A DNA stretch of 29,844 nucleotides, from assembly GCA_017479785.1 (NCBI GenBank), contig JAFVBT010000046.1, positions 1 through 29,844 of the forward strand, given 5' to 3'. Source of the stretch: Alphaproteobacteria bacterium (lineage in GTDB: Bacteria; Pseudomonadota; Alphaproteobacteria; RF32; CAG-239). Each line of letters opens with the position of its first letter. The stretch's first letter is position 1. Shown here in pieces: positions 9,456 to 18,300 of this stretch. Under the pieces are notes generated by a model, which saw only the letters and a program-made list of their open reading frames with translations, ran no database searches and had not been told where the DNA came from. The translations under genes and the position numbers were made by a program.

Positions 9456-10469
9456 ATGGTTGATAAAAGTTTTTATAACATAAAAGAAGACATAACCTTA
9501 GCCAAAGCGGCTGAGGTTATGTCTGCCGTTTTGCAAAATGAGGCAAAGGGGGAAGAAAAAATTTCCGCAATAGCCACCATGGTTAGTGCCGGTGCTGAGG
9601 ATATTTGCTTTTTTTATGACAGAAAGAGCAAGGATAAAGCGGCTGATATGAAGGCAAAAGCTTGCGTTACAACCGAAGATTTGCGCTCTTTTGTGCCGGA
9701 AAATGTGACGGTGCTGATAAGCACTAACCCGAAAGAGGCGTTTATCAAGCTGAATGAATATATGTATGCCGAAAAAATGCCGCAATCCGGTATTGATGCC
9801 GGTGCCAAAATAGCAGAAAGTGCGCATATCGGCGAGGGATGTTCCATCGGGGCAAATGTTGTTATCGGTGAAAATGTTGTTATTGGGGATAACTGCATCA
9901 TTGAGCCGAACGTAGTAATTGCACACGATTGTAAAATCTGCAATTATTGTCGCATCGGTAATAACGCGTCCATTGCTTACAGCATTATCGGTAATCATTG
10001 CTATATTTATGCCGGTGCGCGTATCGGACAAGACGGTTTCGGTTTTCAGTTTATGAACGGGCAACATCACCGTATTCCGCAGCTCGGGCGGGTTATTATC
10101 GGCAATGATGTGGAAATCGGTGCCAATACTTGCATTGATCGCGGTGCGTTGGATGACACGGTTATCGGTGACGGGTGCCGCATTGATAACTTGGTGCAGA
10201 TTGCGCATAACGACAAGCTCGGTATGGGGTGCGTAATTGTTTCGCAGGTCGGGATTGCCGGCAGCTGCACGTTGGGAGACTTTGTGGTTCTTGGCGGGCA
10301 GGTTGGTTTGGCAGACCACTTGAATATCGGTAGCGGTGCACAAATTGCGGCGCAATCCGGCGCCATGCGTGATGTTGAGGCCGGCGCTGTTGTCATGGGA
10401 AGCCCTTGTGTTCCGTTTAAGGACTATATGCGCCAAGTTTCTTTTTTACAGAAAAATTCAAAAAAATAG
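9456..10469 (+). CDS. lpxD: UDP-3-O-acylglucosamine N-acyltransferase LpxD
   Basis: Third enzyme of lipid A synthesis; it transfers a hydroxyacyl chain from ACP to the 2-amino group of UDP-3-O-acyl-glucosamine. The 337 residues comprise an N-terminal uridine-binding domain (about 1-110), a left-handed beta-helix of hexapeptide repeats (about 115-285, e.g. IGANVVIGENVVIGDNCIIE), and a short C-terminal helical tail. The catalytic histidine is H251 in NLVQIAHNDKLG. GARIGQDGFGFQF and CIDRGALDDTVIGDGCRIDN are diagnostic. The presence of lpxD indicates a lipid A outer membrane. It is followed by fabZ after 8 bases. Confidence 0.97.
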   Translation: MVDKSFYNIKEDITLAKAAEVMSAVLQNEAKGEEKISAIATMVSAGAEDICFFYDRKSKDKAADMKAKACVTTEDLRSFVPENVTVLISTNPKEAFIKLNEYMYAEKMPQSGIDAGAKIAESAHIGEGCSIGANVVIGENVVIGDNCIIEPNVVIAHDCKICNYCRIGNNASIAYSIIGNHCYIYAGARIGQDGFGFQFMNGQHHRIPQLGRVIIGNDVEIGANTCIDRGALDDTVIGDGCRIDNLVQIAHNDKLGMGCVIVSQVGIAGSCTLGDFVVLGGQVGLADHLNIGSGAQIAAQSGAMRDVEAGAVVMGSPCVPFKDYMRQVSFLQKNSKK

Positions 10470-10477
10470 AGGGAAAA

Positions 10478-10930
10478 ATGTCTGAAAATAAAATATATAA
10501 CATTGATGAAATTATGAAAATGTTACCGCACAGGTATCCGTTTTTGCTGATAGACAGATTGGAAATTGAAGAAGCGGGTGTTAAGGGTGTCGGTTTGAAA
10601 AATTTAACAATGAATGAGTTGTTTTTCCAAGGACATTTTCCGAACAATCCGATTATGCCGGGAGTGTTGCAAATTGAGGCAATGGCGCAAACTGCCGGCT
10701 GTGTGGTTATGTGTGAGAATGATGATTATGCCGAAAAAAAGTGCAGTGTACTGTTTATGTCGGTGGATAATGCCAAGTTTCGCAAGCCGGTACGTCCGGG
10801 GGATCAACTGAAAATGCATGTGGAAAAAGTCAAAGTGCATCGCAACATATTTGTTTTTCACGGCACGGGTATGGTTGACGGACAGGTTGTTTCCGAGGCT
10901 GATTTGACGGCGATGATTATTGAAGGATAA
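10478..10930 (+). CDS. fabZ: 3-hydroxyacyl-ACP dehydratase FabZ
   Basis: Hot-dog-fold dehydratase of type II fatty acid synthesis that removes water from 3-hydroxyacyl-ACP. The 150-residue protein has MLPHRYPFLLIDR near the N-terminus. The catalytic pair is H53 in FFQGHFPNNPIMPG and E67 in VLQIEAMAQTAG. A GGGAAAA ribosome-binding site precedes the ATG. It is the last gene of the long envelope operon: an intrinsic terminator follows 25 bases after the stop, where many proteobacteria continue with lpxA and lpxB. Confidence 0.97.
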   Translation: MSENKIYNIDEIMKMLPHRYPFLLIDRLEIEEAGVKGVGLKNLTMNELFFQGHFPNNPIMPGVLQIEAMAQTAGCVVMCENDDYAEKKCSVLFMSVDNAKFRKPVRPGDQLKMHVEKVKVHRNIFVFHGTGMVDGQVVSEADLTAMIIEG

Positions 10931-10955
10931 GGTTTTTATCCGGTTTTTTGCTGGG

Positions 10956-10982
10956 GCGGGGCATTAAAGCTCCGCTTTTTTT
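10956..10982 (+). terminator. Intrinsic terminator after fabZ
   Basis: A 7-bp GC-rich stem (GCGGGGC pairing with GCTCCGC, one G-T wobble) with the six-base loop ATTAAA is followed directly by seven T. It lies 25 bases after the fabZ stop and would end the pyrH-to-fabZ transcript. It overlaps the upstream open extension of the next gene, which argues against a start for that gene before about 11035. Confidence 0.85.
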
Positions 10983-11001
10983 GTGTGCTTCCGAAAACGA
11001 C

Positions 11002-11031
11002 TTGACTTTTGTCTATTTGATGTGCTATACT
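11002..11031 (+). promoter_or_regulatory. Sigma70-type promoter with extended -10
   Basis: TTGACT (-35, 11002-11007) and TATACT (-10, 11026-11031) are separated by 18 bp, and TGC directly before the -10 provides an extended -10 element. Transcription would start near 11038, leaving a leader of roughly 87 bases before the ATG at 11125. The position just after the fabZ terminator makes this a separate transcription unit. Confidence 0.7.
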
Positions 11032-11124
11032 GAAAAGGTGAAAAATATTATTTTATTTATAAATTATGAGGTTGGACCTAAGGAAATCCGGCGCACCTCT
11101 AAAAAGCGCAAAAAAAATACGATT

Positions 11125-12912
11125 ATGACGTATTTTATTTTTTCAGTTATTTTAGTGTTAGCTTATGTAGTTTTCAATTGCATAGCTGAAAAGCCAGCGT
11201 CTAAGTCCTCTTGGGCTTGGGTAGGAGGTGCTGGACTGTTCATTGGTGGAGTATTCCACGTGGTGAATTACATTGGTACGCCGACTTTTGTATATGACTG
11301 TTGGCCGGTGTACATCGAGATGGCCATCTTTGCGGCAATCACTATTATTTTCACCTCTTTGAGAGTGTCGGATGGGGAAACCGCATTAGAATTGGATAAC
11401 GAGCCAATTCGTTCAGCATTCTTCGGAAGTTTGGGCAGTGTGCTGTTACTTATTTGCGCTTCCCTCTACACGTGGGATTTCTTCCACACGGAGTACCAGC
11501 GCAATCTGTTGGAGGTAAAGGATACTGTGGATGTAAAGAAGGATGCCAGCGGTGCGGCTCAAGTATTCTCGCCGATTCCGGTGGAGAAGATGAGTATCAA
11601 TCCGGTTGAGGTTGTAGATCGCGCTTTCTTGAATCAGCTTGGTGACCTCAAAAATACTTTTGAGACTTCTTCGATGACAAAACAAAGTGTGACTATCCAT
11701 GCTGATATCGAAACCATCGATGGAAAGCAAGTTCGCCTAGATTACGACAATCAGCTGATGTACGTTGGCATTTTGGAGTTCAAAAATTTTTGGACTTGGA
11801 ATTCTCAAAAGACATCTCCGGCTTATCTGTTGGCCGATGCTGCAGACAAAGACAAAGTTTGGATTATCAGCAAGGTGAACGGAGAAGAACTGAAGATTGC
11901 CTACACACCGGAGGCTAACTTCGGTTACAATCTGGAGCGGCATCTGCGTGAGAACGGCTTTGCTTCAACCATCCTCGATGACTTTAACATCGAGATAGAT
12001 GAGAATGGTCGTCCGTATGCTCCTGTCACAACCCTTGAGCATGTGGTTGGCATGAGCACTCCGCAAGTGACGGGTGTTGCGGTAGTTGACATTCAAACAG
12101 GCGATATCAAATGGTATCGTCCGGAAGAGGCACCGTCATTCGTTAACCGTATTTATCCGGAGTGGCTTGTTTACGAGCGTATCACTAACTGGGGTGAGTA
12201 TCCAAATGGATATTTTCATTGGACGAATAACGATGGTCTGTTGCAGCCATGTGCCGGTATGGACATTGTCCAGACCAAGAATGGTTGCTGCTATTACGTA
12301 GGTATTCAGGCCAAGACAGGTACCTTCGATACCGAAGGGTATATGTTGGTAGACATCCGTACGGGTGAAGCCACATACTACAAGCGAGACGGAATCTCTG
12401 AGCAAGAAGCCATTCGGGTTTTGAAGACCAACACTTATAAGAACATCAGTATTCAGGTCAATGACAGTATTCTGTATTTGACCGAGCCCATCTATTACAA
12501 TATTGAGGGGCTGAATACGTTCTTTGCTACGTTCGTTGCAAATGCCGACATGACAGTAAAGTATTATGCTTTCTGCAGTGCCGACAGTAAGGACGTTGTG
12601 GGTGTTGGAGAAACCATGGAAGAGGCTAAAGCGGCTTATGTTGATTCATATCATAAGCACATTGCCGTAAAAGCTTCAAAGCTTCAGACTGCCGACAAGC
12701 GCGCCGAGTGTGTGCTTGAAGCTGTAGTGTTGGAAAAAGTGCAGGAGGGAAATGCTTATTACTTCCGTTTGGAAGGTCAGGAAGGCAAAACTTTCTACGC
12801 ATACTCAGGCACTACACCTGATGTCCGCTGGTCCAGCAAAAAAATCAAGATAACCTATAATAAGACAGATGCAAACATGATTGCCATCAGCTCTTATGAG
12901 ATTCTTGAGTAA
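11125..12912 (+). CDS. Unrecognised membrane protein with four N-terminal helices and a large soluble domain
   Basis: I do not recognise the family. The frame is open from 10948, but that stretch covers the fabZ terminator and the promoter at 11002-11031, so I place the start at the ATG at 11125 (595 residues), where the first transmembrane helix begins at once. Helices fit residues 1-20, 33-50, 58-78 and 98-117. About 475 soluble residues follow, with motifs such as VVDIQTGDIKWYRPEEAPSF and GYMLVDIRTGEATYYKR, two related lines that suggest an internal beta-rich repeat (inference). No Shine-Dalgarno is obvious; the leader is A-rich. Codon choice favours GAG, AAG and CAG, unlike the GAA/AAA-rich neighbours, which suggests recent transfer. 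It sits alone between a promoter and a strong terminator. Confidence 0.8.
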   Translation: MTYFIFSVILVLAYVVFNCIAEKPASKSSWAWVGGAGLFIGGVFHVVNYIGTPTFVYDCWPVYIEMAIFAAITIIFTSLRVSDGETALELDNEPIRSAFFGSLGSVLLLICASLYTWDFFHTEYQRNLLEVKDTVDVKKDASGAAQVFSPIPVEKMSINPVEVVDRAFLNQLGDLKNTFETSSMTKQSVTIHADIETIDGKQVRLDYDNQLMYVGILEFKNFWTWNSQKTSPAYLLADAADKDKVWIISKVNGEELKIAYTPEANFGYNLERHLRENGFASTILDDFNIEIDENGRPYAPVTTLEHVVGMSTPQVTGVAVVDIQTGDIKWYRPEEAPSFVNRIYPEWLVYERITNWGEYPNGYFHWTNNDGLLQPCAGMDIVQTKNGCCYYVGIQAKTGTFDTEGYMLVDIRTGEATYYKRDGISEQEAIRVLKTNTYKNISIQVNDSILYLTEPIYYNIEGLNTFFATFVANADMTVKYYAFCSADSKDVVGVGETMEEAKAAYVDSYHKHIAVKASKLQTADKRAECVLEAVVLEKVQEGNAYYFRLEGQEGKTFYAYSGTTPDVRWSSKKIKITYNKTDANMIAISSYEILE

Positions 12913-12920
12913 TAACAAGG

Positions 12921-12952
12921 AAAAACCGTTCTTCGCAAGAAGGACGGTTTTT
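12921..12952. terminator. Strong bidirectional intrinsic terminator
   Basis: A 14-bp stem (AAAAACCGTTCTTC pairing with GAAGGACGGTTTTT, one G-T wobble) is capped by a GCAA tetraloop. The A-run on one side and T-run on the other let it work on both strands. It lies 8 bases after the orphan membrane gene and 14 bases beyond the stop of aaxC, so it can serve both convergent genes. Confidence 0.92.
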
Positions 12953-12966
12953 CTTATGCCGCTAAA

Positions 12967-14442
12967 CTATACATGCAACAAGCCGCGGCACAGCGCGTAT
13001 AGTGCAAACAAAGCAACAATGCTTAAAAAGCCGGCAACCACGCATTCGCCGATTGAAAATATCGGCTGATTAGGGTCATTCTGCCGGCGTGTCCAAATAT
13101 AGACGGGTATGCCGAGCGCCATAAAAATAACCGCCAACAGCAAATATTGTAAACCGGCAGCGTAAATCAGCCACAAAGAATAAATTGCACCCATAATGCC
13201 GGAAAACAGCGCGTGTCCGCGGCGAATGTATAAATTTGCCGGATATTCGTGATCCTCGCATATTTTCCATAAATAGGCACAACTTGAAAAATATGCCGGC
13301 AAAACCATAACGCCGGTTATGCTGAGCATAGTGTTCCATGCATTGTTGGAAAAATAAACCATCAGCATAAACAACTGCATTAGCGAACTGGTTACCCATA
13401 AAGAAACAGATGGTGCCTGATGGGCATTTTCACGGGCAAATTGCTTCGGAAATGTGCCGTTTTCGGCAGCGGCTTGCGGAATTTGCGCTGTTACCATTGT
13501 CCAAGCAAGCCAGCTTGTTAAAACCGAAATCAGCAAACCTATATTCATCAACCATGCGCCCCATTTACCGACCAAAGCCTCCAAGATGCCGGCGGTTGAC
13601 GGATTCGCAACAGCGGCGATTTGTTCCTGACTCATTACACCATACGGTAAAACCGAGAGTAAAATATAAATCAATAAACAGCCGGCGAATCCCAAAAATG
13701 TTGCAGTTCCGACTGTTTTAGGCGATTTGGCATGCTTAGACATGACAACCGCGCCCTCAATACCGATAAATGCCCACAGTGTGACCAGCATAGTGCTTTT
13801 GATTTGTGTGGACAAACCGCCGAGTTTAGAAGCCGTATCAGGGCTTTCACCCCAGAAATTCATATCAAATTTATCAAAATGAAACATTACGGCAACAATT
13901 AAAATAAACAAAATTAACGGCACGATTTTGGCGATTGTGCCAACCAAATTAATAATTGTGGCCTGCTTAATGCCACGCAAAACCAGCCAGTTAAAACCAC
14001 ATATTAATAGCGAACCGCCGATAATGGATGCTAAATTATTGCCGCCGGCAAAATACGGCGGAAAAAAGTAATTGAGCGCATCCATAGTGATGACGGCATA
14101 GCCGACGTTACCGCAAATTTGGCACAGCCAATATGACCAGCCGATTGTAAAGCCGATATACGGACCGAAACCGGAACGGCTATACATATAAATGCCGGCA
14201 GTTAAGTCCGGTTTTGCCACGGATAATATACGGAAGGTGTTGGCAATAAAATAAACACCGATACCGGTAATCAGCCATGCCAGAAGCACAGCACCAACCG
14301 AGGCGCCGGCTGCCATATTTTGCGGCAGACTATAGATTCCGCCGCAAATCATGGAGCTGACAACAATGGCGGCCAAAGTCCAAACGCCCAATCCTTTATT
14401 GTTATTATCTGCCGTGACGGCTTTGTTGTTTTTATCAGACAT
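12967..14442 (-). CDS. aaxC: Arginine/agmatine antiporter, AaxC-like (APC superfamily)
   Basis: Predicted inner-membrane exchanger that imports arginine and exports agmatine, so that decarboxylation by AaxB consumes a cytoplasmic proton. The 491-residue protein has a short polar N-terminus and about 12 hydrophobic helices, with the APC substrate-binding motif SSMICGGIYSLPQNMA in helix 1. From memory, stretches such as GIYMYSRSGFGPYIGF, GNVGYAVITMDALNYFFPPY and NAWNTMLSITGVMVLPAY match chlamydial AaxC closely. The assignment is reinforced by the adjacent decarboxylase gene; a generic basic amino acid/polyamine antiporter is the alternative. AAAGGA precedes the ATG. A hairpin plus T-run lies between aaxB and this gene, which may lower its expression relative to aaxB. 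Confidence 0.87.
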   Translation of the reverse strand: MSDKNNKAVTADNNNKGLGVWTLAAIVVSSMICGGIYSLPQNMAAGASVGAVLLAWLITGIGVYFIANTFRILSVAKPDLTAGIYMYSRSGFGPYIGFTIGWSYWLCQICGNVGYAVITMDALNYFFPPYFAGGNNLASIIGGSLLICGFNWLVLRGIKQATIINLVGTIAKIVPLILFILIVAVMFHFDKFDMNFWGESPDTASKLGGLSTQIKSTMLVTLWAFIGIEGAVVMSKHAKSPKTVGTATFLGFAGCLLIYILLSVLPYGVMSQEQIAAVANPSTAGILEALVGKWGAWLMNIGLLISVLTSWLAWTMVTAQIPQAAAENGTFPKQFARENAHQAPSVSLWVTSSLMQLFMLMVYFSNNAWNTMLSITGVMVLPAYFSSCAYLWKICEDHEYPANLYIRRGHALFSGIMGAIYSLWLIYAAGLQYLLLAVIFMALGIPVYIWTRRQNDPNQPIFSIGECVVAGFLSIVALFALYALCRGLLHV

Positions 14443-14457
14443 TTTTTATCCTTTCAT

Positions 14458-14491
14458 AAAAACAAGCGGCGAGTTATATGGCTCGCCACTT
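14458..14491 (-). terminator. Hairpin plus T-run between aaxB and aaxC (attenuator candidate)
   Basis: Read on the minus strand, a 10-bp stem (AAGTGGCGAG pairing with CTCGCCGCTT, one T-G wobble) with an eight-base loop is followed by G and five T, then the aaxC ribosome-binding site. The T-run is short, so partial termination is more likely than a full stop. This would leave aaxB more abundant than aaxC. Confidence 0.6.
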
Positions 14492-14508
14492 ATCAACTTA
14501 ACAATATG

Positions 14509-15090
14509 TTATACCTTCGCCGGTTCGGCCGTTTCAAAGTTTAAGAAACCCAAACAGGTTAAGCAGTAACCGAATTGCTCGGTAATATTCAGATAATTAT
14601 GCCACATTTGGAAATCGCTGTGTTTTTCCACGCCGCGAATATCCAGCTCGTGCTGCAATGATTTATTAAGCCACATTTCGGCGTGTCCGCGGGCAATATC
14701 ATCATCAATGTGGGTGTCAAAATATTCCACATATTCGGCCGCCCAACCACCTATGAGCTCGCCTTTATCATCTTTTGCCCAACAAATACCCACACCGGTG
14801 GCAATGGCTTTATGCTCATCGCGATTAGCGCCGTTTCCGGCCATAATTACCTCTAAAACGGCACCATGCTTAAATTGATTGACCACACGGTCAACCGGTA
14901 CAATATTGCCGTAAACTTCCTTCGGCAAAACGGAAGTGTAAGGAATAACATTAAAGTTTTCAATGCGGGCTTGCATTAAAGCCGAGTCATAACAAAAAGT
15001 TTCAAACGGTTGCGGCGGAATACCCTCGTTGGCTTGTCCTGCACCACCGGTAATAAAAGCAAGTGTCGGATAACGTGTACCGATTGTCAT
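14509..15090 (-). CDS. aaxB: Pyruvoyl-dependent arginine decarboxylase, AaxB-like
   Basis: Self-processing decarboxylase that turns arginine into agmatine and CO2 using a pyruvoyl group made from an internal serine. The 193-residue proenzyme has NVIPYTSVLPKEVYG with T52-S53, exactly the position where chlamydial AaxB is cleaved into its beta and alpha subunits. Other stretches I recall from chlamydial AaxB are nearly unchanged here: PPQPFETFCYDSAL, FKHGAVLEVIMAG, GELIGGWAAEYVE and KSLQHELDIR. The C-terminal GFLNFETAEPAKV matches as well. Low-similarity archaeal PvlArgDC proteins share only the fold. AAAGGAG precedes the ATG. aaxC follows after 66 bp. The chlamydial porin gene aaxA is not in this window. 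Confidence 0.94.
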   Translation of the reverse strand: MTIGTRYPTLAFITGGAGQANEGIPPQPFETFCYDSALMQARIENFNVIPYTSVLPKEVYGNIVPVDRVVNQFKHGAVLEVIMAGNGANRDEHKAIATGVGICWAKDDKGELIGGWAAEYVEYFDTHIDDDIARGHAEMWLNKSLQHELDIRGVEKHSDFQMWHNYLNITEQFGYCLTCLGFLNFETAEPAKV

Positions 15091-15340
15091 TTTTTTCTCC
15101 TTTAAAAAATTAACTGAAATATGTTCATTGTGGAGGTATGAAAAAAAATTCCCAAATCAATATATGCTTTGGTATAGGGTGAAAAAGGGATTTAGCCGGG
15201 TGAAAATGTGCGGCTGAAGTCTGAAAAATTCGGCTCTTGACGATTTTTTAACTATTTATGTGCGACAACTGAAGCAAAATTGTATGCATGAGGCAGTGGC
15301 TTTAAAATAAGGCACGGCCCGACAACGTGAGGAAAATGCT
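15091..15340. promoter_or_regulatory. Divergent control region with three TGAAAA boxes phased at 21 bp
   Basis: This 250-bp gap separates aaxB (minus) from the autotransporter (plus) and must hold both promoters. TGAAAA occurs at 15180, 15201 and 15222, exactly 21 bp apart; the first two are extended to GGGTGAAAA. A longer A-tract lies at 15141-15148. Spacing of two helical turns suits either repeated operator half-sites on one DNA face or intrinsic bending. TTGACG at 15237 resembles a -35 element but no good -10 sits at the right distance. No convincing promoter could be assigned in either direction. Confidence 0.45.
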
Positions 15341-18300
15341 ATGAAACGTTTGATTTTGAGTTTAATGACCGTATTTTCATTTGTGGTACAACCGGCACTG
15401 GCTTATGCGGCCACCACACCGGCAATGTCATATCCGTATTCGGCAACCACGATTTATTCTTATGCACGCGGCAAAAATGCAGCGCGTTTGGCAGAATTGT
15501 CCGTTTATGATATGGAAGCAACAGATGCTTACGGCAATACGGCTGTGTGCCTCGCGGTACAATATCATAACGAAGAAGCTTATTACAATTTGATTGATGC
15601 CGGCGCAAATCCTAACCCGCCGTGTATGCGTGATTTGGAAACCATGCGTCCGAGAAAGAGTTTATTTGCATGGCCGAAGGCAGGATATGCGTTGGCGGCG
15701 ATTGCCGTCGGAGGCGGTATTGCATTGGCATCCGGTAGCGGTGGCGGCGGCGGAAACGGCAAGTGTAAGGGGTATACAAGTAAGGATTGCCCGAAAGCAC
15801 AGCACATAACAGAAACTTGCGAAGATGATTCTTCATATCACAAATGTGCGGCAAATGAAAAAAATACAGAAAAAAATTGCGCAATTTTTGTGGTTAATAA
15901 AGATGAATGTCAAGTGTGTCAACCGGCATATTATCTGGATAACGGAAATTGCGAAGAACGAACCGTTACGGAACATTGTGAAGTGTTTGTGGCAAATGCG
16001 GATCGCTGTAAAATATGTGAGGATGGGTATTACTTAAGTTCTGACGGCGCTTGCTACGCGGGTAGCATAAATCATTGTAAAAAATATGCAAACGTTAACA
16101 GATGCTCTATGTGTGAAGATGATTACGTTTTAACGGAAAATGCTGATGCATGTGTATTGCCGATTGACCATTGTGCATCTTATTCTTCGGATGGAACTTG
16201 TTCACGTTGCGACAGAGGCTATATGGCAAGCATGGATAAAACGGTTTGTGTTCCGGAAATTGAGCATTGTTCATATTACAATAATGACGGAACTTGCCAT
16301 ACTTGTACGTCCGGATATTCCAAAACAACTGACGGAATGGTTTGCGTGCCGACGATTCCGCATTGTACCAATCACAACGAAGACGGACAAACCTGTAATC
16401 TTTGTGAATCCGGTTATCATCTGAGCACGGATAAAACAGCCTGTGTGTTGGAAATTGAAGGGTGTGCCGATTATAATAGGGACGGCACGTGTCAGGCTTG
16501 CGAAAGCAATTATCCGATATTGGAGAACGGCAAGTGCTATACAAATGATTCATATTGTGTGAAAGTTCGCGATATGGGACAACCGACTTGTCCGGCATCA
16601 CAGGTTAAAGATTTTTGTAAATTGCAAGATAATATAACGCTGAATAAAAATTATTGGGGTTGTAAAGTCGGTCCGGAAAATTGTCAAACGGCAGATCAGG
16701 ATGCAGGCACTTGTTTGATATGTAACAACGGCTATTACGTGGATGAAAGCGGACAATGCCAACCACAGAGTGTTGCACATTGTGATAATGATTATGTGCC
16801 GAATAAAAATGAATGTAAAACTTGCGAAAATCTTTATTATTTAAGCAACGGTCAATGTCTGAGCATTGAAGATCCGCATTGTGTAACCAGTTTGCGAAAT
16901 GAGAAAGAGTGTTCTGTGTGCGAGACCGGTTACTATCCAGATAGTGATGGTGTATGCCAACCGCAGAATGTTCCGGGATGCGACCAATTTATGGATAATA
17001 CAAATATTTGTACGAAATGTATAAATCTGCATTATTTGGACGGCAACAGTTGTCCGGATATTACCGATAAAGAAGGTTGTGCCAATAGTAACGGTGTTGA
17101 CAATAGATGCGATTCGTGTGTCAGCGGATATTATCAACACACAGACGGCAAATGTTACAGCGAGCAAGAGATATGTGCTTTGAACGGTTATACACAAACA
17201 AACTGTCAAAGTTATGAGACAAAAGTGTACTGTCAAATCGGCGGACAGACACACGAGAATTATATGAGGTGCGATGAGGGTGATATTCCGCATTGTATTG
17301 CGAAAAATGCCGACCATACATGCGCCGTTTGTGAAAATAAATATTATCCGACAAATGGTGGCGCACAGTGCTCAAGAATAACCAGTTATGAAACCTGTTC
17401 AAGCGGTGGCGGCACACAGGATGTTTGCGTAACTTGTGTCAGCGGTTATTATCCTGATGCTGAAGGTCAATGCCAACAGCAAAATGTAGCTAACTGTGAT
17501 AATGACTATGTTCCGAATAAAAATGAGTGTCGTACATGTAAAAATCTTTATTATCTGAGTGACGGTCAATGTCCGAGTATTAACGATCCGCACTGCGTCA
17601 CCAGCATGACAAACGCAAAAAGGTGTGAAATCTGTGCAACCGGTTATTATCCGGACAGCAATGGTGTATGTCAACCGCAATATATTCCGGAATGTGCTGA
17701 ATATACACCGAATACGAATACTTGTACAAGGTGTAATCCATTGCATTATTTGAATAATAATACATGTCCGGACATTACCGATAAAACAGGTTGTGCCAAC
17801 AGTGACGGAATTCATGATAAATGTTCTGCGTGTCAATCGTTGTATAATTTTGACAGCGGAAAGTGTTATAATGACAATGATTATTGTGCAATAGTTAAAA
17901 ATATGGGGACACCGAGTTGTACGGCAACCCAGACAAAATCTTTTTGCGAACTTGAGCGTGGTAGCGGTTTGCAAAACGAAAATTATTGGACTTGCGTCGG
18001 TGATGTGGATGAAAATTGTGAAATTGTTGATGCAGAAACCGGAAAATGTACGAAATGTAAAAATTTATATTATCCGAACCTCAGCGGCATTTGCGTGAAC
18101 ATAACGGATACGCATTGTACCGAAAGTGACGGCGAGCATAATGCCTGTACAACGTGTAATAATGATTATTACTTAAATGGCGGCAGCTGCTATACGGAAC
18201 AACAATATTGTACAGATGTTTTGTCACCGAGTTATCCGCAAACAACCGCTTGTGACAGCACAACAAAATATCCTGTTTTCTGTCCGTTGCCGGGGACTTC

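Noticed and set aside
9498..10436. 312-codon minus-strand open frame opposite lpxD.
   Set aside because: It exactly mirrors the hexapeptide-repeat gene and has no motif of its own.
11066..11128. A 20-codon leader reading frame whose TGA overlaps the ATG of the orphan membrane gene (ATGA).
   Set aside because: It has no Shine-Dalgarno and no recognisable sequence; an ATGA overlap is easily met by chance. Kept only as a possible coupling element.
15138..15182. A 14-codon frame beginning MKKNSQ after GGAGGT in the aaxB-autotransporter gap.
   Set aside because: The GGAGGT touches the ATG with no spacing, so it cannot act as a normal ribosome-binding site, and the peptide has no features.
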